Origin: Streptomyces sp. NBC_01478
GTDB lineage: Bacteria > Actinomycetota > Actinomycetes > Streptomycetales > Streptomycetaceae
Assembly: GCF_036227225.1 (NCBI RefSeq)
Contig: NZ_CP109444.1
Location: 496,001 to 560,000 of the forward strand
DNA length: 64,000 nt
Direction of reading: 5' to 3'
Shown: positions 40,959 through 49,449 of the stretch, piece by piece
Layout: every line of letters begins with the position of its first letter
Numbering within the stretch: the first letter of the stretch is position 1
Made by a program: the position numbers and the translations under genes
The notes under the pieces: generated by a model
What the model was told of the DNA's origin: nothing
Databases searched by the model: none
What the model saw: the letters and a program-made list of their open reading frames with translations, nothing else

Positions 40959-41972
40959 TCAGAATTCGAAGACGAGCCGTGCTTCGGCCCGTCCGCCGAG
41001 GACCTCGTCGAAGGAGTCGTTGACCTGGTCCAGACGGCGCGTTTCGGCGATGACCCGGGTGCGGCCGGCCGCGTGCAGCGCGAACACCTCGGACAGGTCC
41101 TGACGGGTGCCGACGATGGAGCCGATGACGGAGATCCCGCCGAGCACCGTTTCGAAGATCGGCACGTTGATCGCGGCGTCGTCGGCGGGCAGGGCGACCA
41201 TGACGAGTCGTCCGCCGCGGTTGAGCGACCGGTACGCCTGCTCGAACGCCTTGGGCGCTGCGGCGAGCACGACGGCCACGTCCGCGCCGCCGGCCTTCTT
41301 GATCTCCTCGACCGGGTCGTGCGTACGGGCGTTGACGGTCAGGTCGGCGCCGAGCTGGTGGGCGAGTCCGAGCTTGTCGGGTTCGAGGTCGACGGCGGTG
41401 ACGAACCCGCCGACGAGGCGCGCGTACTGCACGGCCAGGTGGCCGAGGCCGCCGACACCGAAGACCGCGACGCGTTCGGCCGGGGTCACCCGGGCGACCT
41501 TGATCGCCTTGTACGTGGTGACGCCCGCGCAGGTCAGCGGCGCCGCGTCGAAGGAGGACACGCCGTCGGGGACCCGGACGATGGCACCGGCACTGGCGAC
41601 GGCGTACTCGGCGTAGCAACCGTCCACGGAGTAGCCGGAGTTGACCTGGCTCTCGCAGAGGGTCTCCCAGCCGGAGACGCAGTAGCGGCAGGTGCCGCAG
41701 GACGAGCCGAGCCACGGGATCGCGACCCGCTTGCCGACCAGGTCGGCGGAGACGCCCGCGCCGACGGCCTGTACGGGGCCGACGCCCTCGTGGCCGGGGA
41801 CGAACGGCGGCTGCGGCTTGACCGGCCAGTCGCCGTGGGCCGCGTGGATGTCGGTGTGGCAGAGGCCGGAGGCCTCCATCTTCACGAGCACCTGGCCGGG
41901 GCCGGGCTCGGGGACGGGAAGGTCCTGGATCTCCAGTGGCTTCCCGAAGTCGGTGACGACTGCTGCCTTCAT
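40959..41972 (-). CDS. Zinc-dependent alcohol dehydrogenase, AdhP type, copy 2
   Basis: 337 residues from ATG 41972 (GAGGAG upstream). Same ligand set as copy 1: Cys38/His61 catalytic zinc, Cys92, 95, 98, 106 structural zinc (CGTCRYCVSGWETLC). NAD loop VFGVGGLGHLAVQYAR. Paralogue of the gene at 11507 with the same FVPGHEGVG and YKA(I/L)KVA segments. Starts 10 bp after DUF779. In the operon ALDH-DUF779-ADH-pntAA it would feed or consume aldehyde. Confidence 0.94.
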   Translation of the reverse strand: MKAAVVTDFGKPLEIQDLPVPEPGPGQVLVKMEASGLCHTDIHAAHGDWPVKPQPPFVPGHEGVGPVQAVGAGVSADLVGKRVAIPWLGSSCGTCRYCVSGWETLCESQVNSGYSVDGCYAEYAVASAGAIVRVPDGVSSFDAAPLTCAGVTTYKAIKVARVTPAERVAVFGVGGLGHLAVQYARLVGGFVTAVDLEPDKLGLAHQLGADLTVNARTHDPVEEIKKAGGADVAVVLAAAPKAFEQAYRSLNRGGRLVMVALPADDAAINVPIFETVLGGISVIGSIVGTRQDLSEVFALHAAGRTRVIAETRRLDQVNDSFDEVLGGRAEARLVFEF

Positions 41973-41982
41973 GATCAACTCC

Positions 41983-42351
41983 TCAAGTGGTTGCGCACCG
42001 GGGCGCCTTGACCCGGGTCACGAAATGCAGCCCGTCTCCGGCTGCGAGGGAGAAGCCGCCCGGCGTACCCGGTTCCACGTCCAGGACGTAGAAGGGGCGG
42101 CCGTGCGCCTCGTACTGGTCCGCGTTCACATGGAAGGTGCAGCCATCCACCACGCCGACGAGCATGTCCCCGTCTCCCAGGACGAATTCGCCGCCCGGGA
42201 AGCACATCGGGTCGCTGCCGTCGCAGCAGCCGCCCGACTGGACGAACATCACGGGGCTGCCGTGGGCGGCGCGCAGGGCCGCGATGGCCTTGCGCGCCGC
42301 ACGCGTTGCGGTGACGCGCCCGACGGTGCCGTACTCGACTGTTGCGGGCAT
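41983..42351 (-). CDS. DUF779 protein
   Basis: 122 residues. Conserved cysteine motif SGGCCDGSDPMCFPGGEF and the GTPGGFSLAAGDGLHFVTR segment identify DUF779, a small protein often found beside NAD-dependent aldehyde dehydrogenases. Possible role in metal or thiol handling for the dehydrogenase; unproven. Lies 14 bp after the aldehyde dehydrogenase gene. Confidence 0.9.
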   Translation of the reverse strand: MPATVEYGTVGRVTATRAARKAIAALRAAHGSPVMFVQSGGCCDGSDPMCFPGGEFVLGDGDMLVGVVDGCTFHVNADQYEAHGRPFYVLDVEPGTPGGFSLAAGDGLHFVTRVKAPRCATT

Positions 42352-42365
42352 GTCGCTGCGCTCCT

Positions 42366-43886
42366 CTAGAACAGCCCGAGCGGCTTGTCGCTGTAGCTGA
42401 CCAGGAGGTTCTTGGTCTGGCTGTAGTGCTCGAGCATCATCTTGTGCGTCTCGCGGCCGATGCCGGAGACCTTGTAGCCACCGAACGCGGCACCCGCGGG
42501 GTACTGGTGGTAGCAGTTCGTCCAGACGCGGCCTGCCTTGATGGCACGGCCCATCCGGTAGGTGCGGCCGGTGTCGCGGCTCCACACGCCGGCCCCGAGG
42601 CCGTAGAGCGTGTCGTTGGCGATCTCCAGGGCCTCGGCCTCGTCCTTGAAGGTGGTGACGGCGAGGACGGGTCCGAAGATCTCCTCCTGGAAGACCCGCA
42701 TCTTGTTGTGGCCCTTGAGGACGGTCGGCTCGTAGAAGTAGCCGTTCGCGAACTCCCCCTCCATGGTGGGCCGGTGGCCGCCGACGAGCAGTTCCGCGCC
42801 CTCCTTGAGACCGATCTCGACGTACGACGCGATCTTCTCGATCTGCTGCTTGGAGACCTGCGGACCGATCATGGTCGCGGTGTCGAGCGGGTCGCCCTGC
42901 TTGATGGCGCGGATGCGCTCCAGGCAACGGCCCATGAACTCCTCGTAGATGTCCTCCTGGATGAGTGCGCGCGAGGGTGCGGTGCAGACCTCGCCCTTGT
43001 TGAACGCGTACAGGACGAGTCCTTCGACGGCCTTGTCGAGGAAGTCGTCGTCGTGGGCGGCCACGTCGTTGAAGAAGATGTTCGGCGACTTGCCGCCCAG
43101 CTCCAGGGTGACCGGGATGATGTTCTGGGCCGCGTACTGCATGATCAGGCGGCCGGTGGTGGTCTCGCCGGTGAAGGCGACCTTGGCGATGCGCTTGTTG
43201 GTGGCCAGCGCCTTGCCGATCTGGGCGCCGGGGCCGTTGACGACGTTGAGGACGCCGGACGGCAGGTGGTCGCCGATGACCTCCATCAGCTTGAGGATGG
43301 ACCACGGGGTCGGGGAGGCGGGCTTGAGCACCGTGGCGTTGCCGGCGGCGAGCGCCGGGGCCAGCTTCCACGCGGCCATCAGCAGCGGGAAGTTGAACGG
43401 GATGATCTGGCCGACCACGCCCAGCGGCTCGTGGAAGTGGTAGGAGATCAGGTCCTTGTCGATCTCGGTGATCGAGCTCTCCTCGGCGCGGATCGCGGCC
43501 GCGAAGTAGCGGAAGTGGTCGGCCGCGAGGGGGATGTCGGCCGCGAGGGTCTCACGGACCGGCTTGCCGTTCTCCCAGCTCTCGGCGATCGCCAGTTCCT
43601 CGCGGTGGGCGTCGATGGCGTCGGCGACCGCGTTGAGGGCGGCGGCACGCTGAGTGGTGGACGCCTCGCCCCACTTGGGCTGTGCGGAGTGGGCGGCGTC
43701 CAGGGCGAGTTCGATGTCCTCGGGTCCGGACTTCGGGACCTCGCAGATCGGCTCGGCGGTGGCGGGGCACAGGTTGGGCGAGTACTCGCCCGTCGTGGGT
43801 GCCTGCCACTTGCCGCCGATGAAGTTCTCGTAGCGGGGCGCGACATCCACGGGGCTGCCCGCCCGGCCCGGAGGCTGGTACTTCAT
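42366..43886 (-). CDS. NAD(P)-dependent aldehyde dehydrogenase
   Basis: 506 residues, ALDH superfamily (ExaC/AldB-like). Oxyanion/NAD motif [20 protein letters not shown], general base Glu262 in [14 protein letters not shown], catalytic Cys301 in [16 protein letters not shown]. Oxidises acetaldehyde or related aldehydes to the acid. First gene of the ALDH-DUF779-ADH-pntAA-AB-B operon, 58 bp downstream of the AcoR-like regulator gene, which probably controls it. Confidence 0.95.
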   Translation of the reverse strand: MKYQPPGRAGSPVDVAPRYENFIGGKWQAPTTGEYSPNLCPATAEPICEVPKSGPEDIELALDAAHSAQPKWGEASTTQRAAALNAVADAIDAHREELAIAESWENGKPVRETLAADIPLAADHFRYFAAAIRAEESSITEIDKDLISYHFHEPLGVVGQIIPFNFPLLMAAWKLAPALAAGNATVLKPASPTPWSILKLMEVIGDHLPSGVLNVVNGPGAQIGKALATNKRIAKVAFTGETTTGRLIMQYAAQNIIPVTLELGGKSPNIFFNDVAAHDDDFLDKAVEGLVLYAFNKGEVCTAPSRALIQEDIYEEFMGRCLERIRAIKQGDPLDTATMIGPQVSKQQIEKIASYVEIGLKEGAELLVGGHRPTMEGEFANGYFYEPTVLKGHNKMRVFQEEIFGPVLAVTTFKDEAEALEIANDTLYGLGAGVWSRDTGRTYRMGRAIKAGRVWTNCYHQYPAGAAFGGYKVSGIGRETHKMMLEHYSQTKNLLVSYSDKPLGLF

Positions 43887-43916
43887 GACCGTCCCCATTT
43901 CCCTCGGGGTTCTCAT

Positions 43917-43934
43917 CACGACGATCGTGGTGAC
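43917..43934. promoter_or_regulatory. Possible operator between the regulator and the aldehyde dehydrogenase
   Basis: TCACGACGATCGTGGTGA, an imperfect dyad with the core CACGA-CGA-TCGTG, 31-48 bp upstream of the ALDH start. A plausible site for the AcoR-like regulator encoded next door; not the DevR-type sequence. Confidence 0.3.
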
Positions 43935-43944
43935 GCTCAACACG

Positions 43945-45252
43945 CTAGGAGCGCGAACGCTGCAACACCGCTGCATGCCGTACGACCTGCGGCGGAACGG
44001 CGTTCTCGGCGTCCAGCGCGTGGGCGCGGGCCGCCGCCGCGGCGCGCTGCGGCGATCCGCCCGGGAGGGCGTGGGCGAGTGCCGACCATGCGGGGATGTC
44101 GTCGGTTCCCCAGTCCGCGGCGACCCATCGGCGCAACAGCCCGGGGTCGCCGTCAGCGAGCACGGCACCGCGCAACTGCTGCTCCAGGCACCGCCGTTGC
44201 TCCACCACGACCGGCGCGTCGGAGCGCGGCAGCAGTGGACCGGGGTATCGGGCGAGGGCCTGTGCCACCCGCCCCTCGGCGAGGAGGTCGGAGACCTCGC
44301 CGAGGTCGGTCCGCACCGGGCACAGCAGCGCGTACGGCCGGGAACCGAGCAGGGTGGGACCGAGCACGGCACGCAGTCGGGTCATCTCGGCCCGCAGCGT
44401 CGAGGAGGGAACCTCGCGGTCCGACAGTTCCACCGCGAGCCGGTCGCCCGTCACTCCATGGCCGGCCAGGGCGAGCGCCAGCACGATCTCGCTGTGCCGG
44501 GGACTCAACCGCAGGACACGGCCACCGTGCTCCAGGAGCGCACTGTCCCGGCCCAACACGCTCAGCCGTACACCGTCACCCCGTCCGCCGGACACCGGCG
44601 CCGTCGTGGGCACGGTCAGCGTCCGGGCGAGATGCGCCTCGGCGGCGAGGGCCGCTCCTCGTACGGCGGCCAGGGCGGGCGGTGTGGCGATGGTGCCGCC
44701 GCCGGAGAGGTCGACGACGCCGAGGACGCGTCCGGTGAACGGGTCGCGCACGGGGGCGGCGGCGCACGACCAGGCGTGCACCGCGGAGCTGTAGTGCTCG
44801 CCGGTCACGATCTGGACGGGGCGACCCAACTCCAGTGCGGTGCCTGGGGCGTTGGTCCCCGCCCGCGCCTCGGACCACACCGCCCCCTCGGCGAAGTGCA
44901 TCCCCTCGCCACGTTCCATCGTCGCGCGGTCGCCCTCGACCCACAGCAGGGTGCCGTCGGTGTCGGCGACCGCGAAGACGTGCCCGTCGTCGGCTGCACC
45001 GTCCCCCAGCAGTTCCCGGAACAGCGGGAGGACTGCGGCCAGTGGATGGGCGCACCGGTAGTCGGTCAGTTCCGCGGCGGTCGCGCGCAGCGGCGGCAAG
45101 CGGCTGCCGTCGGGGTGTACGCCACGCACCGCGCAGCGCCGCCACGAGTCGGCGACCAGGTCTCGTACCCGCGGCAACGCTCCGGGCACGGTCACGAACT
45201 GCTCGTGTGCCGTACGCAGAGTGTGAACCGAGGTGGTGACGGGAGCTTGCAT
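43945..45252 (-). CDS. AcoR-like GAF-domain transcriptional regulator lacking the sigma-54 module
   Basis: 435 residues. N-terminal sensory part with [17 protein letters not shown] typical of AcoR regulators and a GAF domain (about 85-215; [35 protein letters not shown]). No AAA+ or Fis domain follows; instead a winged-helix-type region (about 245-320, [40 protein letters not shown]) probably binds DNA. Likely activator or repressor of the ALDH/ADH operon downstream. Two near-perfect DevR-like boxes lie 69-104 bp upstream. Confidence 0.86.
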   Translation of the reverse strand: MQAPVTTSVHTLRTAHEQFVTVPGALPRVRDLVADSWRRCAVRGVHPDGSRLPPLRATAAELTDYRCAHPLAAVLPLFRELLGDGAADDGHVFAVADTDGTLLWVEGDRATMERGEGMHFAEGAVWSEARAGTNAPGTALELGRPVQIVTGEHYSSAVHAWSCAAAPVRDPFTGRVLGVVDLSGGGTIATPPALAAVRGAALAAEAHLARTLTVPTTAPVSGGRGDGVRLSVLGRDSALLEHGGRVLRLSPRHSEIVLALALAGHGVTGDRLAVELSDREVPSSTLRAEMTRLRAVLGPTLLGSRPYALLCPVRTDLGEVSDLLAEGRVAQALARYPGPLLPRSDAPVVVEQRRCLEQQLRGAVLADGDPGLLRRWVAADWGTDDIPAWSALAHALPGGSPQRAAAAARAHALDAENAVPPQVVRHAAVLQRSRS

Positions 45253-45320
45253 CGCACCTCCCAGGTGCCTTCTCCGGATCCGTCACATCCACCTCAGCCC
45301 TATATCGAGCCGGGTTGCAG

Positions 45321-45356
45321 AGGCCGAACGGCCCCGGCGGCTGGGTCCCTCGGGCC
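45321..45356. promoter_or_regulatory. Pair of near-perfect DevR-like boxes upstream of the AcoR-like gene
   Basis: AGGCCGAACGGCCC (45321-45334) and GGGTCCCTCGGGCC (45343-45356), one mismatch each, centres 22 bp apart. Confidence 0.45.
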
Positions 45357-45506
45357 CGTACGAGGGCTGACCAGTGGAGAGAGCACTCGGCGGTCGCCGG
45401 TGCGCCGGGCATGTGGAAACCGCAGGTGCACGACGCCCGGTGTTCCCGGCCCGTTCGCGGGTCGGCCAGGGCTGGGGAGGAGCGATCCACGATGGCGGAG
45501 CGGAAT

Positions 45507-47234
45507 CTACTTCCCGGTCACCGGAACCTTCCACACGAGCACGGTGCCGCCGTCCTGCGGGGTGGTCCACTCCAGCTCTCCCCCGAGCTGTCGAGCACGC
45601 TCCTCCATGTTCAGGAGCCCACTGCGTCGGCCCTCGGCCGGAATGCCCACACCGTTGTCGGTGACCGACAGGCGCACCTCGCGGCCGTCGGTCACCAGGG
45701 CCACATCGGCGCGGTCGGCCCGGGCGTGCCGGGCGATGTTGGTCAGCGCCTCGGACAGCACGGCGATCACATGGTCGGCGATCTCCCGCGGCACGTCGGT
45801 GTCGACCAGGCCCTCCATCCGGACGCTGGGCGCGAAGCCGAGCACGGGAGAGGCTTCGCCGGCCGCGCGCACGACACGGGCCCGCAGCCCCGTCCCGGCG
45901 CCGCCATCACGCGCCCGCAGGCCGAAGATCGTAGACCTGATGATCTTGATGGTCTCGTCGAGGTCGTCTACCGCCCGCACCACGCGTTCGGCGGCCTCCT
46001 CGTGCTCGATGAAGCGGCCGGCACTCTGCAGGGTCATGCCGGTGGCGAACAGCCGTTGGATGGCGAGGTCGTGCAGATCGCGGGCGATGCGGTCGCGGTC
46101 CTGGAGTACGGCCATCTCCGCCGCGTCCCGACGGTGGTCGGCCAGTTCCATCGCGACGGACGCCTGGGCGGCGAAGTCCTGCAGTGTCTCGGTCTCCGTC
46201 GCCGAGAAGGGCTGTCGCCCTGCCTCCCGCGCCAACAGGACGACGCCACGTACACCCGCCTCTGCCGTACCGATGGGCACGGCCACGGCAGGACCGAGTC
46301 CCCCGAAGCGCGGTGGATCCAGCGAGATACGACCGTCCTTGCCCACGTCCGCACTGGTGACAGGGGTGGCTCGGGCGAAAGCCAGCCCCATGAGACTGCG
46401 GTCCATGGACAGGACGAGCCCCTGGTGTGCCTCCGCGTCCATCCCGACAGCGATCTCCACCGCGAGGGACTCGGTGTCCTCCATCGGCAGCGCCACCGCC
46501 GCGAGGGCCGATCCCGTGATCTCGCCGGCCCGCTCGGCGATCAGGGCGAGGACATCGGTACGCGCACCACCGGACATCAGCCCGTGGGTGACCTCGGCGT
46601 TCGCCTGAAGCCAGCGCTCACGCAGCCTGGACTCCTCGTAGAGGCGTGCGTTGTCGATCGCGACACCGGCCGCGACGGCCAGTGTGGACAGCACCGACTC
46701 GTCGTCCTCGTCGAACTGCACACCGCCGCGCTTCTCGGTCAGGTACAGGTTGCCGAAGATCTGGTCGCGCACCCGGATCGGAACACCGAGGAAGGTATTC
46801 ATCGGCGGGTGGTGAGCCGGGAAGCCGTACGAGGCCGAGTGCTGGGAGATCTTCGTCAGCCGCAGCGGCTCGGGGTGGCGGATCAGCTCGCCCAGGATGC
46901 CGTGGCCCTGCGGATAGGGGCCGATCTCTGCGATCTGCGCCTCGCTGACGCCGATCGTGTGGAAGGCCGACAGCGCCTTGCCGTCCGGAGTGATCACACC
47001 GAGCGCGGCGTACTCGGCGTCGACCAGGACCGCCGCCGCCTCCACGATGCTGTGCAGCGCCTGTTCAAGGTTCAGCTCCCGGCCGACCGAGAGGACCGCC
47101 TCCAGCAGGCTGTGCACGCGGTCACGCGTACCCCGAGCCGTGTCCAGACGGGCCTGCAGCTCCTCCAGCAGCTCGTCCATCTTCAGCTGCGGCAGCCGGA
47201 CCCGGGCCTCTCGGGACTCCTCAGGGCTTCCCAC
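45507..47234 (-). CDS. DevS/OsdK-like sensor histidine kinase with two GAF domains
   Basis: 575 residues, near the 578 of mycobacterial DevS. GAF-A (about 55-200), GAF-B (about 225-370), HisKA_3 with phospho-acceptor His388 in RIARDLHDLAIQRLF, and HATPase (about 475-570; LSEALTNIARHARA, DNGVGI). No membrane segment. GAF-A ends in YGFPAHHPPMNTFLGVPIRV; His141/His142 lie where DevS has its haem ligand, so haem-based O2/NO/CO or redox sensing is likely. Not beside a regulator gene; probable partner is the regulator at 18250, 27 kb away. Confidence 0.9.
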   Translation of the reverse strand: MGSPEESREARVRLPQLKMDELLEELQARLDTARGTRDRVHSLLEAVLSVGRELNLEQALHSIVEAAAVLVDAEYAALGVITPDGKALSAFHTIGVSEAQIAEIGPYPQGHGILGELIRHPEPLRLTKISQHSASYGFPAHHPPMNTFLGVPIRVRDQIFGNLYLTEKRGGVQFDEDDESVLSTLAVAAGVAIDNARLYEESRLRERWLQANAEVTHGLMSGGARTDVLALIAERAGEITGSALAAVALPMEDTESLAVEIAVGMDAEAHQGLVLSMDRSLMGLAFARATPVTSADVGKDGRISLDPPRFGGLGPAVAVPIGTAEAGVRGVVLLAREAGRQPFSATETETLQDFAAQASVAMELADHRRDAAEMAVLQDRDRIARDLHDLAIQRLFATGMTLQSAGRFIEHEEAAERVVRAVDDLDETIKIIRSTIFGLRARDGGAGTGLRARVVRAAGEASPVLGFAPSVRMEGLVDTDVPREIADHVIAVLSEALTNIARHARADRADVALVTDGREVRLSVTDNGVGIPAEGRRSGLLNMEERARQLGGELEWTTPQDGGTVLVWKVPVTGK

Positions 47235-47570
47235 CGGTGATCCTCCAGATCCCGTAAATACACCGCAGGCCTACCGCTCCGGTCGTGTGCCACGTTAGCC
47301 GCCCAGAGCTGGTGAGGATATGGGATCACGCCTACGTGAGAAGCATCCCCGGACCGAGAACTCGATCAGTGCCCCTCCTTTCCGGACAGTCACCGGCCCG
47401 AGTGGCGATGAACACATGAACACGACGCTCGACGCCGGGCTCCACCTCGAGGTTCGACGACACGGAATAGGGACCCACGGGCCCGAGCACAGGGCCAGAC
47501 GGCCCTGTATGCACCCTCGGCACCAGGGCCACTCTGGAGCTGCTGACGAACGATCAAAGGAGTGGAGCAG
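47235..47570. other. Divergent non-coding region upstream of kinase and HPF-like genes
   Basis: 336 bp without a convincing gene. It carries a pair of DevR-like boxes at 47470-47505, placed for the plus-strand HPF-like gene. I see no box close to the kinase start at 47234. Confidence 0.6.
47470..47505. promoter_or_regulatory. Pair of DevR-like boxes upstream of the HPF-like gene
   Basis: GGGACCCACGGGCC (47470-47483, one mismatch) and GGGCCAGACGGCCC (47492-47505, perfect), centres 22 bp apart, 66-101 bp upstream of ATG 47571. Confidence 0.6.
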
Positions 47571-47972
47571 ATGACGCTCAAGGACACCGGCAGCCAAACC
47601 CCGTCGCCCGCCGCCGTACAGGTACGGGCCGAGGGGGACGTGGACGAGGAAGCGCTCACCTACCTGCGGGCCAAGCTGAGCGCGGTCCTCGACCGACCGG
47701 GGCTCGCTCCCGTCGGCGGCGAGGTGCGGATCGTCAGGGCCGCGGCGCATCACGCCGAGCCGCCGTGGTCGGCCGGGGCCGAGATCCGCGTGGGGAGCGA
47801 TCTTCTCGTCGTCCATGCGCGGGAAGCGAGCGCGCACGAGCTCGCGGACCGGTTGCAGGACCGGCTGCGCACCCGCCTGGACCGGGTCGTGCACCGCGAG
47901 GACACGGCCCGCAGGTCGGCCACCCCGCCCCCGTGGCGCGGCGGCCCGGCGGACGGTCGGCAGGATCCGTGA
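47571..47972 (+). CDS. Short HPF/RaiA-like ribosome hibernation protein
   Basis: 133 residues from ATG 47571 (AAAGGAG eight bases upstream). About 15-110 resemble the S30EA domain of hibernation-promoting factor: VQVRAEGDVDEEALTYLRAK, EVRIVRAAAHHAEPPW, ADRLQDRLRTRLDRVVHRED. The C-terminal dimerisation domain of long HPF is absent, and the tail (TPPPWRGGPADGRQDP) is unstructured. A small HPF under DevR control would fit ribosome silencing in dormancy. Similarity is moderate, so this is a probable rather than certain assignment. Confidence 0.72.
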   Translation: MTLKDTGSQTPSPAAVQVRAEGDVDEEALTYLRAKLSAVLDRPGLAPVGGEVRIVRAAAHHAEPPWSAGAEIRVGSDLLVVHAREASAHELADRLQDRLRTRLDRVVHREDTARRSATPPPWRGGPADGRQDP

Positions 47973-47980
47973 GGCATGCT

Positions 47981-48003
47981 CCGGGCGACGGTCCGTCGCC
48001 CGG
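47981..48003. terminator. Hairpin after the HPF-like gene
   Basis: Perfect 10-bp stem CCGGGCGACG (47981-47990 with 47994-48003), 3-base loop, eight bases after the stop. Confidence 0.7.
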
Positions 48004-48009
48004 CACGAG

Positions 48010-48025
48010 GGGAACGGCCGTTCCC
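48010..48025. promoter_or_regulatory. Perfect 16-bp palindrome upstream of CBS copy 4
   Basis: GGGAACGGCCGTTCCC, 55-70 bp before the GTG at 48080, with a partial second copy at 48038-48051 (GGACGGCCGTTTCC). Different from the DevR-like form in having the dyad GAACGGCCGTTC. Confidence 0.35.
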
Positions 48026-48079
48026 TGCACGGCAGTTGGACGGCCGTTTCCCTCCGGCGCAGGCGAGGAGGAAAGTGCC

Positions 48080-48757
48080 GTGAAGACCCACACCGTCGGT
48101 GAAGTGATGACCGGTGACGTCGTCCGGGCGCATCCCGTGACCCCGTTCAGGGAAGTGGTCCATCTGCTGGAACGGCACCGGATCAGTGGGGTGCCCGTCG
48201 TCGACCACGACGACAAGGTGGTGGGGGTGATCTCAGGGACCGATCTGGTGCGCGAGCAGGCACGCCGTGCCCGCGCCGAGGAGGGTCGCATCGCCACGGC
48301 GGAGCACTTGATGTCGACGCCCGCGGTCACCGTGCACCCGGAGCTGCCCGTTCCGGACGCCGCGCGGGTGATGGAACGCCGTGGCATCGAGCGGCTGCCT
48401 GTGGTGGACGAGGAGGACCGCCTGATCGGCATCGCCACGCGCCGCGACCTGCTTCGGGTCTTCCTCCGCACGGACGGGGACATCCGCCGTGAGGTGATCG
48501 ACGACGTCCTGGTCGGTGCTCTCGGCCTGGCCCCCGAGACCGTCACCGTGCTCGTCCGCGACGGTCTGGTCACCCTGACCGGACCTGTGGAGCGGCGTAG
48601 CGACGTCCCGAAGGCGATCCGGGCGGTGTGGCGGCTGGAGGGGGTCTCCGGAATGGTCAACGGCCTCGCATACCGCGTCGACGACGGGCCGCCGTCCGTG
48701 CGGCAGGCTCCGGGGCAAAGGGCCGATCAGACACGCTCCAGGGCCGAACGGCCCTAG
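48080..48757 (+). CDS. CBS-CBS-BON protein, copy 4
   Basis: 225 residues from GTG 48080 (GAGGAGGAAAG upstream). CBS motifs VGEVMTGDVVRAHPVTPF and HLMSTPAVTVHPELPVP, then BON (about 155-210, VLVRDGLVTLTGPVERRS). Closest to copy 1 at 5210 (GHRISG-VPVVD and GIATRRDLLRVFLRTDGDI), shorter linker. The last codons, encoding RAERP, lie inside a perfect DevR-like box serving the next gene. Confidence 0.92.
   Translation: MKTHTVGEVMTGDVVRAHPVTPFREVVHLLERHRISGVPVVDHDDKVVGVISGTDLVREQARRARAEEGRIATAEHLMSTPAVTVHPELPVPDAARVMERRGIERLPVVDEEDRLIGIATRRDLLRVFLRTDGDIRREVIDDVLVGALGLAPETVTVLVRDGLVTLTGPVERRSDVPKAIRAVWRLEGVSGMVNGLAYRVDDGPPSVRQAPGQRADQTRSRAERP
48741..48754. promoter_or_regulatory. DevR-like box inside the end of the CBS gene
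   Basis: GGGCCGAACGGCCC, perfect, overlapping the last codons of CBS copy 4 and 111-124 bp upstream of the PPOX start at 48865. Confidence 0.55.
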
Positions 48758-48864
48758 CCCGACCAGCTCCGCAGCCGCTCGAATGGCCTGATCAACCTCA
48801 GACGCCCCACCCATCGGCCGCCACCCGGGTGCTCCGTTGGGCCGCAGGCCGGAGACACCGAGCA

Positions 48865-49362
48865 GTGAACGAAGAACCTGTCGCGAGGCCTCCCGGGGCC
48901 TCGGACCGAGAGCAGCCGGTCGCCGCAGAGCCGCCGCGCCGGACCGTCGAGATCGACGGCGCGGAGGCACTGCGGCTGCTGGGCAGTGTGCCGATGGGGA
49001 GGATCGCCTTCACCCGGCAGGCGCTGCCGACCATCCGCCCGGTGAACCACATCGTGGACGACGGGAACATCGTCATCCGCACCCACGAGGGCGCGGCCCT
49101 GACCTCGCGCACGCTCCAGGCCGACGGCCCGGGCGTAGTAGTGGCCTACGAGGCCGACGCCATCGACCCCGACACACACCTCGGCTGGAGCGTGGTGGTC
49201 ACGGGATACGCCCACCTGGTCACCGACACCCGGGAACTCGCCCGCTATCAGGCGCTGTTGCGCCCCTGGGTGCGGCAGCCGATGGACTACGCGGTCCGCA
49301 TCCACCCGGACCTGGTCACCGGGCTCCTGCTCGTCCCCGTCGACCAGCCGGCCGACGCCTGA
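48865..49362 (+). CDS. PPOX-family flavin/F420-binding protein, copy 1
   Basis: 165 residues from GTG 48865 (GGAG about ten bases upstream). Split-barrel domain about 25-160: RLLGSVPMGRIAFTRQALPT, PVNHIVDDGNIVIRTHEGAA, DTHLGWSVVVTGYAHLV. Family binds FMN or F420; typical role is a small redox or detoxifying reductase. N-terminal 25 residues are disordered-looking. Same family as the genes at 52272 and 52754. Confidence 0.88.
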   Translation: MNEEPVARPPGASDREQPVAAEPPRRTVEIDGAEALRLLGSVPMGRIAFTRQALPTIRPVNHIVDDGNIVIRTHEGAALTSRTLQADGPGVVVAYEADAIDPDTHLGWSVVVTGYAHLVTDTRELARYQALLRPWVRQPMDYAVRIHPDLVTGLLLVPVDQPADA

Positions 49363-49372
49363 CACTGGCCTT

Positions 49373-49409
49373 CCCGTGCCCGTCCGCCTCTCGCACGGAC
49401 GGGCACGGG
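49373..49409. terminator. Hairpin between PPOX copy 1 and USP-psi
   Basis: 14-bp perfect stem (49373-49386 with 49396-49409; CCCGTGCCCGTCCG) and 9-base loop, between convergent genes. Confidence 0.82.
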
Positions 49410-49449
49410 TCATGTGCGTCTGCCGCTTGCCGCCCCGACGAGGCAGGCG

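Noticed and set aside
47320..47574. An 84-codon plus-strand frame before the HPF-like gene
   Set aside because: No Shine-Dalgarno, composition without domain features, and it contains the promoter boxes.
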